A model generated the notes under the pieces. That model saw nothing but the letters and a program-made list of their open reading frames with translations, had not been told where the DNA came from and made no database searches. From Pseudomonas protegens (GTDB lineage Bacteria > Pseudomonadota > Gammaproteobacteria > Pseudomonadales > Pseudomonadaceae): 38,640 nucleotides of DNA. The position numbers and the translations under genes were made by a program. Shown piece after piece: positions 8,242 through 15,988 of the stretch (positions are counted from its first letter, which is position 1; each line of letters begins with the position of its first letter). The stretch spans positions 108,707-147,346 of the forward strand of contig NZ_MOAK01000055.1 in assembly GCF_003732485.1 (NCBI RefSeq). The letters run 5' to 3'.

Positions 8242-9465
8242 ATGTCATCCAAGCCAAAGCAGAAAAAAAACTACAGCGCACTGCCAAAATTGCTGATCGT
8301 GGGGACAGTTGAAGATATCGGCTACAGCCTTTCGTTCGCCGGAGAAACGGAGGTCGTAAAAAACCTGAGTGCAGCGACAATCGCACTGGCCACGCGACGT
8401 TTTCATGCAGTGTTGAGTCATATCTCGACGGAGTGTGCCGAGGGGTTGGCCTTACCGTCATTACTGCTGGACCTCAAGCGGCAACGCATATTGTCGAATT
8501 TGCCTGTGGTCATATGGTACAGCGCGCAGAAACAGAGCTTCTTGGATTGGCATATAAGGCTGGCAGGGCGTGCGGGTGTAAAGGTCCTGCTTTTCGACTT
8601 GTCCAGTTCAAATGTCGAAATGAATATCGTCAGTGCTCTATTGGAAAATGTAGCCAGTGGCGAGTCCATCCAGCACGACGAAACACAGGTACCAAACACG
8701 CTTGAGCTGATGCGTGCCCTGTTGACCAATAATGATTTCAGAATAGTGCTGCAACCGCAAGTCAACCTGCAAACCGGCGAGATCGTAGGTGCCGAGGCGC
8801 TGGCGCGCTGGAGCCACGAATCCAAGGGCAACATTGCACCGTCGACCTTTGTGCCGTTGGCGCGCCAGGCCGGGATGGATCTGCTGCTTTTCCACATAGT
8901 GCTGACTAGAGTGATTGCGCTGTTGAGCGATTTGCACCGTCAGGGTGTTGCTGTGCCTATCGCAGTAAATGCATCAGCCTCGACTTTATCTACGGTTGGC
9001 ATCGGCCGATCACTCGCGCAAAGGCTTCGTGAAGCAGATGTGCCTACTTCCCTACTCATGATCGAATTGACCGAAGACGTGCCAGTTTATGATTGGCTTG
9101 CCTTGTCGAGGGAGTTGGGTTCTCTGCGCATGTGGGGCTTTCCGATTGCAATGGACGATTTTGGTTGTGGCTTTGCTTCGATAGACCTGTTGACTCAAAT
9201 GCCATTTTCCAAACTCAAAATTGATGGCCGCTTCGTACAAGGTATGGGCGATGACTGCGGCTGTTGTGCGGCAGTCTGCGCAGCGATTTCGATAGGCCAG
9301 ACCATGGAGCTGGATATCATCGCCGAAGGGATTGAATCTTCATCGCAGATTGATGCATTGCTCCAGCTTGGGTGCCGCACAGGACAAGGTTTTGCCCTGT
9401 CGACACCTTTGGAAGTGGACGAGTTCATGCGCCTGTTCCCCATCAGGATCAGGGATAGGCAGTAA
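8242..9465 (+). CDS. EAL-domain phosphodiesterase with degenerate receiver (RocR-like)
   Basis: The 407-residue protein resembles the other EAL protein of the locus in length and order: receiver-like region (about 15-140) then EAL domain (about 155-407). All catalytic positions visible in the family are kept: E185 (EALARW), N243, E275 (IELTED), D305-D306 (MDDFGCG), K326, E362/E365 and Q382. Active c-di-GMP hydrolysis is therefore expected. The receiver-like part has lost its acidic pair (IVGTVED) and has H60 where the phospho-acceptor Asp belongs (FHAVLSHI), so phosphorelay control through this domain is not possible. It shares direction with the kinase and may be co-transcribed. RocR in P. 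aeruginosa is phosphorylated on its receiver; this protein must be controlled differently, for example by direct protein contact. Confidence 0.85.
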   Translation: MSSKPKQKKNYSALPKLLIVGTVEDIGYSLSFAGETEVVKNLSAATIALATRRFHAVLSHISTECAEGLALPSLLLDLKRQRILSNLPVVIWYSAQKQSFLDWHIRLAGRAGVKVLLFDLSSSNVEMNIVSALLENVASGESIQHDETQVPNTLELMRALLTNNDFRIVLQPQVNLQTGEIVGAEALARWSHESKGNIAPSTFVPLARQAGMDLLLFHIVLTRVIALLSDLHRQGVAVPIAVNASASTLSTVGIGRSLAQRLREADVPTSLLMIELTEDVPVYDWLALSRELGSLRMWGFPIAMDDFGCGFASIDLLTQMPFSKLKIDGRFVQGMGDDCGCCAAVCAAISIGQTMELDIIAEGIESSSQIDALLQLGCRTGQGFALSTPLEVDEFMRLFPIRIRDRQ

Positions 9466-9473
9466 CCCGCAGA

Positions 9474-10154
9474 TCATGTTGGACAGGCTGACTCCCTATG
9501 GTCGAGGCCTTGGTGCAGACTTTGGCTGTGCAGTCTCGCTTTTCCATCGCGCCAAGTCAGGGTCAATACATATAGCGTGTCGAAATCATCACGCCTCCAA
9601 TCCTCGACGATCATTCGTTCCTCACCGAGGACCTTACCTGCTACGGCATTGATCAGTTCCGGCAGGTAGCCACGTGACCAAGCGGTGTAGACCGTCGCGT
9701 TATGATACTGCTCGCGCAGGAATTCGTCGGCCAGTTCGTCAGTGTCGTTGGCCCCAAAGTCGATATTCACTGGCAGGCCCAGGCGGATGGCACTAGGGCC
9801 AATAGTCATCAGCGGTCGGATATAGCTGTAGCGTTGATCCTGGCTGCCCTCCTCGACATGTCTTAAAGGGTTGGCGGCGAACACATAGTCAGCGTTGCCG
9901 AAACGCTCGGGCAACGTTGTGGAGAGGTCAAGAGCGCGATTGAGCCCTTGGCAGTTCAATTGGCCCATGCCTTGATCGGGTTTCTCGGCGTGGCGCAGGA
10001 ATACCAGAGTCTGAGTGCCGTCTATCGGTGTTACCTGTCGTTCAAAAAAGCCTAGGGAGAGCGGCATGGCTATGGTGGCAAACCCAAGTATCGGCACAAG
10101 GTAACGACGTGGTTGAAATACACGCTTAAGGTGGGGAGGCAAATTATCCAACAT
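9474..10154 (-). CDS. Membrane-anchored histidine-phosphatase-superfamily protein, second catalytic His not seen
   Basis: The 226-residue protein has an N-terminal membrane anchor (about 17-37) and the histidine phosphatase signature LRHAEKPD (R54, H55). The fold continues with FAANPLRH, a plausible second Arg. Where family members usually carry the second His (a W-x-H-G pattern in this part of the domain) the sequence reads AWSRG (158-162), so Arg may replace His. If real, phosphatase activity would be impaired. The gene converges with the second EAL gene (8-base gap) and lies at the left edge of the prophage region. Substrate unknown. Confidence 0.7.
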   Translation of the reverse strand: MLDNLPPHLKRVFQPRRYLVPILGFATIAMPLSLGFFERQVTPIDGTQTLVFLRHAEKPDQGMGQLNCQGLNRALDLSTTLPERFGNADYVFAANPLRHVEEGSQDQRYSYIRPLMTIGPSAIRLGLPVNIDFGANDTDELADEFLREQYHNATVYTAWSRGYLPELINAVAGKVLGEERMIVEDWRRDDFDTLYVLTLTWRDGKARLHSQSLHQGLDHRESACPT

Positions 10155-10309
10155 AAATTTCGCTCGAGGTTTAATAAGGCAGCAAACTTAAACAACAGAC
10201 CAACACTGGACTCTATAGGACTAGGCCTAATTTTTTCAGCTTGCTGCTTTGAACCGATATCGATGGATAAACAAACTGCTGCTCAGTTTGGGAGTTAATT
10301 TGAGGTTTT

Positions 10310-10509
10310 TGCTGAGTGCAGACGCACTTATCCCGTGGCAGGCGGCCTCGAGATCTAAATCTAGCCAGCCGTCGCAGTTTCTATACCGCCGCAGCCTGCG
10401 TGAATTCATCGATCCCGCTACTCATGCCACATAGTCCCAGGCGATCCAGTTTCAGGATGCGCTTGAGATGGGCAAACAATATCTCCGCCTTCTTACGTTC
10501 GCGGCGAGA
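10310..10509 (-). pseudogene. C-terminal remnant of an IS transposase (IS1182/IS5-like)
   Basis: Minus-strand translation gives RERKKAEILFAHLKRILKLD, then DEFTQAAAV, a TAG stop at 10381-10383, then KLRRLARF. This is the familiar end of DDE transposases (R-K-x-x-E..FAHLK ... A-x-x-QNLRRLA): the stop sits exactly where the Gln of QNLRR is expected (CAG to TAG). Only the last 60-65 codons remain. The first part is fused in frame to the phage tail gene K. The insertion probably removed the phage genes I and J that should follow. No terminal repeat could be identified. Confidence 0.65.
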
Positions 10510-10953
10510 GCGCACATAGTTCGGCAGCTCAATCCCATACTCGCGCTCGTAGTAGTCGCGACAAAGCGCGTAGCAGTCCAGTAGGCCGTGGCCAAACTCG
10601 CGCCCGATCAGCGGCGCCTGGTAGCCGCACGGCTTGAACTCGAAGTACTCCCCCGACGGCCAGCTGACAATGCCCCATGGTTTCTCGTGCAGCTCGCAGC
10701 TGACCCGATCAGCCATGCTCGGCGTGGGCGGCACGTCCGGATGAGAGTGAATGATCATCGTCACCTCGCCGCGGTCCTCAGCGTCGCACTTGTCGGCCGG
10801 GTTGATGATGAAGTGCTCGCTCGGGGTCTTGGCATCGTTGCGACAGGGAACGTACTTCAGGCGCCCAGCCTCACGGATCACAACACCACAGCTTTCCTTG
10901 GGAAACTCCGCCTGGGCGTGGGCCTGGATCTGTTTCAACATCGTCTTGTTCAT
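10381..10953 (-). CDS. Lambda gpK-like tail assembly protein, truncated and fused to transposase end
   Basis: Residues 1-148 are a gpK-type protein. A JAMM metallo-isopeptidase-like motif is complete (E20, H69-S-H71, S79, D82), followed by the start of an NlpC/P60 domain (GHGLLDCYAL with C127). The second half of the NlpC domain, with its catalytic His, is missing. From about residue 149 the sequence changes to the transposase end described separately, ending at 190. Family members are about 240-250 residues long. gpK acts at the tail tip of siphophages. It starts 8 bases past the end of gene L in the usual tail order H-M-L-K on the minus strand. Almost certainly non-functional. Confidence 0.8.
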   Translation of the reverse strand: MNKTMLKQIQAHAQAEFPKESCGVVIREAGRLKYVPCRNDAKTPSEHFIINPADKCDAEDRGEVTMIIHSHPDVPPTPSMADRVSCELHEKPWGIVSWPSGEYFEFKPCGYQAPLIGREFGHGLLDCYALCRDYYEREYGIELPNYVRSRRERKKAEILFAHLKRILKLDRLGLCGMSSGIDEFTQAAAV

Positions 10954-10960
10954 GAATTAC

Positions 10961-11647
10961 CTATCCAATGAGCGCGGCACCAGGTGCACCACCAAAAGGC
11001 AGTGGATTCCCCCGGCCATGCCGTATCTCGCAATCGCTCGGGCGGCCTCCGCAGCGATCTAGCGCAGGGTCGTCCACAGGCTTGCCATCCAGGTCGAACA
11101 TCTTTATGCCCGTGTAGTTGCAGTCAGGGCCGCGGTACTCACCCCAGAGACACCACTCACAGCGGTTCATGATCAGGCCGCCCGGCAACATCTGTCCTTT
11201 CACCGCCGTCGGCGGAGCCAAGGTGAACACCACTTCTTCGCGCCCCAAGCTGGTCACCTGGTTGATGTAGGAGATGTCCAGCCGCTCCATGGTGCTGGCC
11301 CCGGGGTTGCCCTCGGGGAAGTTCGCAGGGTCCAGGTACTTGGCGTAGGTCTGCCGGACCGTCAGCTTGACCCCGCTCATCCCCTGGAAGCGACGGCACA
11401 GGGCCGTGATCACGCCATCGATATTGCTGATCTTCAGCATGGGGGTTGAGCTGTTACCCTCGACACTCCGGCCGAAGCCGCCAGTCTCGTATGGCCTGGG
11501 CAGGTATTCCTCGCCTTTCCAGATAATCGGCGTCGACTGCTGGTGAGCGTGGTAGCGCAAGATCCCCATGCCCCGTGCCTCACCATCCAGCTCAATCAGT
11601 TGAATCAGCGCTCCTGGCTCAAGCTTCTGGTCGTCGAGCGTGATCAT
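10961..11647 (-). CDS. Phage minor tail protein L
   Basis: The 228-residue protein begins at the ATG overlapping the stop of gene M (ATGA), preferred over an upstream in-frame start inside M. It shows the gpL pattern: ITLDDQKLEPGALIQLIELD at the start, ISNIDG in the middle, and a C-terminal cysteine cluster C163, C166, C176, C199, C206 (MNRCEWCLWGEYRGPDC, then C-x6-C). In lambda gpL, C-terminal cysteines hold a [4Fe-4S] cluster; the same is expected here. It would form part of the tail tip. It looks intact, with its neighbours M and K in conserved order. Confidence 0.88.
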   Translation of the reverse strand: MITLDDQKLEPGALIQLIELDGEARGMGILRYHAHQQSTPIIWKGEEYLPRPYETGGFGRSVEGNSSTPMLKISNIDGVITALCRRFQGMSGVKLTVRQTYAKYLDPANFPEGNPGASTMERLDISYINQVTSLGREEVVFTLAPPTAVKGQMLPGGLIMNRCEWCLWGEYRGPDCNYTGIKMFDLDGKPVDDPALDRCGGRPSDCEIRHGRGNPLPFGGAPGAALIG

Positions 11648-11982
11648 GGGTTGAATACCTGCTGAAAAGTGGTGCTCAGGGTGTACTTCCTTTTGCCGTG
11701 GGTTTGCAGCTGCCAGCCACCGGTGGTGATGTAGGCGCCCTCGGGCTCGAGCGGTGGCGTCCATAGGAAGTGGTTTGCGCCCTTATGCCTGATGAAGAAC
11801 TCCTTGATCGGCTTGATGTACTCCTCGCTTCCGGTGAAGGAAACGGCGTAGGTGCCGGCAATGTTGTTGATCCCAACCGAAAGGCGCTGGCTGTAGCCGT
11901 TGCCATACTTCGACTCAAGGACCGCGGACTGGTCATCACCAGACGAGCCAACCCGTGGCGACCAGGTGAATACCTCTGCCAT
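11644..11982 (-). CDS. Phage minor tail protein M
   Basis: The 112-residue protein has the gpM layout: MAEVFTWSPRVGSSGDDQ at the start, FGNGYSQR-like KYGNGYSQRLSVG, and a C-terminal W-Q-L-Q...F..VF.P. gpM is a small tail-tip protein next to the tape measure. The start ATG overlaps the stop of the tape-measure remnant (TGATG), and the stop overlaps gene L. It looks intact. Confidence 0.88.
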   Translation of the reverse strand: MAEVFTWSPRVGSSGDDQSAVLESKYGNGYSQRLSVGINNIAGTYAVSFTGSEEYIKPIKEFFIRHKGANHFLWTPPLEPEGAYITTGGWQLQTHGKRKYTLSTTFQQVFNP

Positions 11983-12185
11983 CAGCTGTTTCTCCGATTG
12001 TTTGGATCGAGCAGGCCGTTCTGGCCTTTCTCCTGCTGTATCACCTGGCGGGCGATCTTCGGCATCTCAGAGCGAGCGGTGGCCAGCAGCGCCAGCCCCA
12101 TCTGCTCGTAGCCCTCTGGTGAGTTCGCAGTACCGCCAGAGCCATCGCCGTTAATGTGCAGGTGGATCGAGTACCACGCCTGACA
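11982..12185 (-). pseudogene. C-terminal remnant of tail tape-measure protein H
   Basis: Only the last 65 or so codons remain in frame: HINGDGSGGTANSPEGYEQM then LLATARSEMPKIARQVIQQE and ending PNNRRNS. This is a typical end of siphophage tape-measure proteins and lies in the correct place upstream of M. Near 12185 the phage homology stops and the frame runs into antisense of the next plus-strand gene. The bulk of the gene and everything upstream (head, portal, terminase, lysis) has been deleted. Confidence 0.7.
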
Positions 12186-12215
12186 CCTACCTGATTCCCA
12201 ATAGAGGAACTGCCA

Positions 12216-12500
12216 ATGCACCCAGCCATGCAAGCTCGTATCGACGGAATGAACGCCCTGCGCATCCGCGCAAATGTAGCCACCGCCGCCTTCTACGGGA
12301 TGATCAATAAGCCGGCCCCAGAACGCGCAGTGCGTTACCAGGTCGTGAACAAGGGCGTTAATGCCTATCACGTAATTGAGATCGAGACCGGTCGCGTGAA
12401 GGGTTTTCGCTTCAGCTGGAGGGCGGCGATCAACCTCGCGCAGGTGCTGGAAGCACGCGCCGACGGCGCAAAGGTCAACATCGAGGGCTGGGGCAAATGA
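12216..12500 (+). CDS. Small phage early-region protein, function unknown
   Basis: The 94-residue protein starts at 12216 after GAGGA (12204-12208). It has no membrane segment and no motif I know; the sequence contains AVRYQVVNKGVNAYHVIEIE and a basic patch near VKGFRF. It overlaps the next gene by four bases (ATGA), so the three small genes here form one translational unit. The set resembles the short early genes of Pseudomonas prophages. Confidence 0.6.
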   Translation: MHPAMQARIDGMNALRIRANVATAAFYGMINKPAPERAVRYQVVNKGVNAYHVIEIETGRVKGFRFSWRAAINLAQVLEARADGAKVNIEGWGK

Positions 12501-12811
12501 TCGGCCAACCACAACCAAATCCGCGGGACACGATCGTCAACGAGTTGAATCGCCAGCTCGACCAGTTCTTCAGCCGCGGCGGCACCGCGCAACAGGTCGC
12601 CCAGGGCGTCAGCGGGGAAAAGGTCGGGCTCGGCGCAACAGCACATCATGAGCGCCTGAAGGCCGAGCGTGCACGGCTGGCTCCCGAGGTGCGCAAGCAC
12701 GCCGAGAGCGGGCTTAACGCAACGCAGATCGGCACGAAGATGTCGGTTCGCGTCCAGCGCGTTCTGATGATCGCCGCCGAGAACAACATCCAGATTGAGG
12801 GTGTACCTTGA
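12497..12811 (+). CDS. Small phage protein with possible helix-turn-helix
   Basis: The 104-residue protein has a polar N-terminus, then a helical part ending in GLNATQIGTKMSVRVQRVLM, which could be a helix-turn-helix of the ATQIG-x-x-M-x-V-x-x-R type. No family is recognised. It is coupled to both neighbours by ATGA overlaps. A DNA-binding role is only suggested. Confidence 0.6.
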   Translation: MIGQPQPNPRDTIVNELNRQLDQFFSRGGTAQQVAQGVSGEKVGLGATAHHERLKAERARLAPEVRKHAESGLNATQIGTKMSVRVQRVLMIAAENNIQIEGVP

Positions 12812-13092
12812 AACCGGAGAAGACCGGAGCGGCGAAGCACTCAGCTGACTACCGCGACCGCAAGAAGGCCGAGGCGGATCGCCTGGGCATCGAGAAGATG
12901 TACTTCGATATGCCGGCTGGAATTCGCAAACAGCTTGCGGCAGACATGAAAGCTCACGGATACAGCCAGCTCCAGGAGCTATGGCAAGACCTTGCCCTGT
13001 CCTGGCTCGCCCAGTCTCCAGATGAGCGAGCGCGTCGACTGCTTAAACCTGACGCGCCAGCTTTTCGCATATCGCAAAGACTTGCGCGCTAG
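12808..13092 (+). CDS. Small phage protein, possible DNA-binding
   Basis: The 94-residue product is basic at its start (HSADYRDRKKAEADRLGIEK) and continues with MPAGIRKQLAADMKAHGYS and a helical LQELWQDLALSWL. The arrangement resembles short ribbon-helix-helix type phage proteins, but this is not certain. It is the last of the three coupled genes. Confidence 0.6.
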   Translation: MKPEKTGAAKHSADYRDRKKAEADRLGIEKMYFDMPAGIRKQLAADMKAHGYSQLQELWQDLALSWLAQSPDERARRLLKPDAPAFRISQRLAR

Positions 13093-13141
13093 TTCGAGGA
13101 TGCCTGCCAGGCAGAACTAAAGCGTGATCCAGGTGACGCGG

Positions 13142-13369
13142 TCAGCCCACTCTAGGAGTTCTGGTTGCCTCGATGCGACGACCAAATGGGGGATAAACAG
13201 ACATGCTGTCTTCAACATCCCAAGAGGCTACAACCTCCCCGGCGGCATTCAGCTCGTCATAATAATAAACATCAGTGTCCTCTCCACGCCGCGAACCTTT
13301 GGCTTCCATCCCTGTTTGCACAAGGGTATGCCCATCCGAAATCGGCATTTTTCTCAGGCGCTGCTCCAT
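13142..13369 (-). CDS. Small hypothetical protein on opposite strand
   Basis: The 75-residue frame begins after AAGGAGA, eight bases from the ATG, a strong ribosome-binding site. The product is acidic in the middle (RRGEDTDVYYYDELNAAGEV) and contains SWDVEDSMSVYPP. No known family. It is the only early-region gene here on the minus strand, so it is probably a separately transcribed prophage gene. Confidence 0.5.
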   Translation of the reverse strand: MEQRLRKMPISDGHTLVQTGMEAKGSRRGEDTDVYYYDELNAAGEVVASWDVEDSMSVYPPFGRRIEATRTPRVG

Positions 13370-13403
13370 CGTTTTCTCCTTAACCCGGCCCCATGCCGGT
13401 CAA

Positions 13404-13471
13404 CCGTAGTACCCCAATCCAAACCAAATTGCCACCACCGGTCACGGAGGGCGGCGCCTGCATTGGAGAGC
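13404..13471 (+). repeat. Dispersed 68-bp repeat, copy 1
   Basis: Matches 35124-35191 in the same orientation with about 59 of 68 bases identical; the core ACCGGTCACGGAGGGCGGC is perfect. Here it lies just upstream of a short ORF with a good ribosome-binding site (GGAGAG), so it may be a phage 5' leader or control region. Confidence 0.7.
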
Positions 13472-13474
13472 ACC

Positions 13475-13555
13475 ATGAGCAAGAAGCCAGAAGTCGATCC
13501 AGCGTCACGCAAGGTACTGGCCTACTCCGTGGAAACCAACCGCGCTCTCAGGTGA
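13475..13555 (+). pseudogene. Truncated phage ORF (26 residues)
   Basis: A frame of 26 codons follows GGAGAGCACC. The product reads MSKKPEVDPASRKVLAYSVE then TNRALR and stops. The stop overlaps the end of the HEPN gene on the other strand. The compact, well-initiated start suggests the 5' end of a longer phage gene cut off by the insertion of the neighbouring gene. Confidence 0.4.
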
Positions 13556-14792
13556 ACTTCAGATTTTCAAGATGGGCGCGCAGATCTTGCTGATTCTGGA
13601 AATCGTCTGTCTTGTCGATCAACGCCCTGATGACGTTCAAGACGATAATCGTCAACTGCCCCAGTTCGTTGTCGGTGATTGGCGATTTCCCCCCGTGTGC
13701 AATTGTGCTTCGCGTGTCATAGCACTTCTTAACCAGAGTTTTGATCTGAAGCCGGCCTGAAAGGGTATTATTAATTACCAGAGCCGATGACTCCGCGATC
13801 GTATTGGAGATAGGCTCGCCCTTTGGAGCTGTGAATAAGGCTTCCAGGGCAATTACCAGGTGCAAGTACTTGTTTTCTCTCTCGGTTTGGGTGATCGCTG
13901 ACGAAAGCCAGTGCACCGCCCGAAGTAGCGACTCTTTAAATTTCGAAAGGTTGGGGTCGAGGAGAAAATCTGCGAGCTTGAGTGCACCAATTTTGTCGAG
14001 GTTCGCCAGCCCTGATGCGTCAATGAAGTAGGGGAGTATGTTTCCTTCCGGGCTGAAGTCTCCGGTTGCAGACTCTTGGCTGGACACAAATGCAAAGCTG
14101 TCAACCAGCGACAGGTCCCCATCCAAGCCAAATTTCACGTTTCTACCGAAATTCGTTTGCACGCACGCAAATCGCAGAATCTCCAGCGAGCGCCTGGTTT
14201 CATCATGGGCGCGCTCAAAAGCTTTGAGTGGCTCGGCTACCACCTTAGTGATTGCTAGGCAGTTGTAACTGAAATACTCAGAAAACCTGTCAGATAACCG
14301 CTGGTCTCCGCTATGCAAGGGATAGTCAATTTTTTCGTAGATCTCAGCGATGTGTTTCTTTGCGACCTCAGCGGAGCACATCACGAACTCAACGTTGCCA
14401 AGCTTTAGAGGTTGCCCAAGGCGGAGCCCTCGCACCCGCAGGTATACGGTCTGCTCCACCTCGTACTGCTCCATTGTCTTCATGGCAGCAGCTATTTCAA
14501 CAGATGTGTCGTGCTCGCTTGGCTGGTCAGCTGAGATGACGCCCGCGAATATCTTTCGTGTCGTCTCGAAGGCGTATTTTTCAGAGATTTTTTTAGTAGC
14601 TTTTGACTTAACGATCAGGTCCTGAGAAAGCTTCCGCAAAGCGTTTTGCTGCTCTGGTGGGAGCGTATACATGATGCCATCGTGCATGTTGAACAAGGTC
14701 GATGACTGGGATCCGTCATTGCTCTCTTTCATTACGTGGCTGGCAATTTCGATCACCTGCCTTGCGAGTGCTTTTGCGGCATGATGGCTCAT
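13548..14792 (-). CDS. HEPN-domain protein (Apea-like), accessory gene
   Basis: The 414-residue protein starts at 14792, directly after a strong GGGAGGTC; a longer in-frame start is 26 codons upstream without such a site. The C-terminal third carries a HEPN-type motif R361-STIA-H366 (YDTRSTIAHGG), preceded by an EALF helix, as in Apea-like HEPN proteins. HEPN R-x4-6-H motifs are RNase active sites in many toxins and phage-defence effectors. The N-terminal 250 residues are not recognised and may sense a trigger or bind a partner. It lies between phage early genes and a methyltransferase remnant, on the opposite strand, as moron and defence cargo often does. A defence role is inference. Confidence 0.7.
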   Translation of the reverse strand: MSHHAAKALARQVIEIASHVMKESNDGSQSSTLFNMHDGIMYTLPPEQQNALRKLSQDLIVKSKATKKISEKYAFETTRKIFAGVISADQPSEHDTSVEIAAAMKTMEQYEVEQTVYLRVRGLRLGQPLKLGNVEFVMCSAEVAKKHIAEIYEKIDYPLHSGDQRLSDRFSEYFSYNCLAITKVVAEPLKAFERAHDETRRSLEILRFACVQTNFGRNVKFGLDGDLSLVDSFAFVSSQESATGDFSPEGNILPYFIDASGLANLDKIGALKLADFLLDPNLSKFKESLLRAVHWLSSAITQTERENKYLHLVIALEALFTAPKGEPISNTIAESSALVINNTLSGRLQIKTLVKKCYDTRSTIAHGGKSPITDNELGQLTIIVLNVIRALIDKTDDFQNQQDLRAHLENLKFT

Positions 14793-14880
14793 GAAGACCT
14801 CCCTGGAAAAATTAATATGGCACGCGTCGACGCGGCTGGCAGCATGCCACCCCGCTTGGGGAGGTGGCAAAGCTCAATGA

Positions 14881-15102
14881 ACAGAAACTCTGATCGTCGC
14901 CACATCCGCACCCGATCGCTGGGCCCTGGTCGACGGCGGCCGCATGCAGATGCTCAGCGCCAGCGAGGCCCTGGCCGCGATGTCATTCCCAGTCGACACC
15001 CGACGGCCGGACAACCACCGGCTGACTAAGCATATGGCCGGCAACGCGGTGCCACCGCTTGCGGGACAGCGGATTATCGAGGCGTTGATGACTGCTGCAT
15101 AG
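14881..15102 (+). pseudogene. C-terminal remnant of phage DNA cytosine-5 methyltransferase
   Basis: After a stop at 14878-14880 the frame reads RWALVDGGRMQMLSASEALA, then AMSFP, and ends with HMAGNAVPPLAGQRIIEAL. The GNAVPP motif with R-x-L-S/T-x-x-E-x-x-x-x-x-x-FP before it is the conserved C-terminal end (motifs IX-X) of C5 methyltransferases. The catalytic PC and ENV motifs are absent. About 73 codons remain. It was cut when the HEPN gene was inserted or by later deletion. Confidence 0.75.
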
Positions 15103-15134
15103 GTACATAATTCAGAAACTTAGCGAAGGTTTCC

Positions 15135-15896
15135 TTATATAGGTCCTTTAGCATTATTAATCGCTAAAGCAAGCTCGTGAAGCACACGCCGGCGATTACT
15201 AAATAGCTCTTCTAATAATAACTCCATGATTTCAAATGCTTGCAAAGCTTGCTCTTTCCCTATGCCGTCTCCTGGATGACTTCCGTGGTTACCAAGCCAC
15301 CTTATCGCATCAAACAAAACATTCGCTTTTTGAAGTTCAGCAGGAAGAAGATCAATCCTATCTTTAAAACTCAGCCGCCTCCCATCAGGAGTTGCTTTCT
15401 CTGGTATTCCTAACGAGCTTAAAACCTCCTCAGCAGCAATACGAATATTATTACAACACGTCGAAGGATTGGAGAAGTAGACGGCTGAAGCCTTTCCTAA
15501 CGATAGCGCGACCTCTTTTGGAGTTCCGCTTGCGAAGTCAATTAATTGAAGTGGTGGCTGGAAAAAACTCGGGGTAAACGACTTGACGAATTCGCGCCCC
15601 CAGCCGCCTGGAAGATTTTCATCGTCATAATAAAATTCAGTTACTTCCCCCTCACCTACAGCAAACACATTCTCCTGACAATTAGTGCAACGTAAAGTAC
15701 AGGCAAAATTAAGCCTAACATGTTCAACTTCGAACCAGTCTTCTGAATGAAAACCTTTAGTCTCAACTGACTCCTCAGACAGCAACTCTCCATGTAACTT
15801 CAATATACCAACCCCGCACGACGGACAGCGATACTCGTGCACAGAGTTAGATTGAAAGCTATGCAAGTACATTTCCTTATTCAAAAAAACCTCCAT
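15135..15896 (-). CDS. DUF4145 (HEPN-like) protein with N-terminal zinc ribbon
   Basis: The 253-residue protein has C24-x2-C27 and a C66/C70/C73 group, a probable zinc ribbon. Its C-terminal half follows the DUF4145 pattern: RIAAEEVLSSLGI, then IRWLGNHGSH and a helix LQAFEIMELLLEELF. DUF4145 belongs to the HEPN superfamily and occurs alone or fused to restriction or toxin domains; function is unsettled. The gene is clearly AT-richer than its surroundings, so it was probably acquired separately. It is the second HEPN-like gene flanking the methyltransferase remnant. Role in phage exclusion is possible but not shown. Confidence 0.75.
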   Translation of the reverse strand: MEVFLNKEMYLHSFQSNSVHEYRCPSCGVGILKLHGELLSEESVETKGFHSEDWFEVEHVRLNFACTLRCTNCQENVFAVGEGEVTEFYYDDENLPGGWGREFVKSFTPSFFQPPLQLIDFASGTPKEVALSLGKASAVYFSNPSTCCNNIRIAAEEVLSSLGIPEKATPDGRRLSFKDRIDLLPAELQKANVLFDAIRWLGNHGSHPGDGIGKEQALQAFEIMELLLEELFSNRRRVLHELALAINNAKGPI

Positions 15897-15988
15897 CCAT
15901 GAACACTATAAAGGCGCAAGTATAAACTAAGCCCCCTCCTCTCATACACCAACATTCAAGCTAGCCGCAGCAGCGGCAAGGACAAGTC

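Noticed and set aside
10155-10309. Left attachment site of the prophage
   Set aside because: I looked for a copy of the tRNA-Leu 3' end here and found none; the left end is probably deleted.
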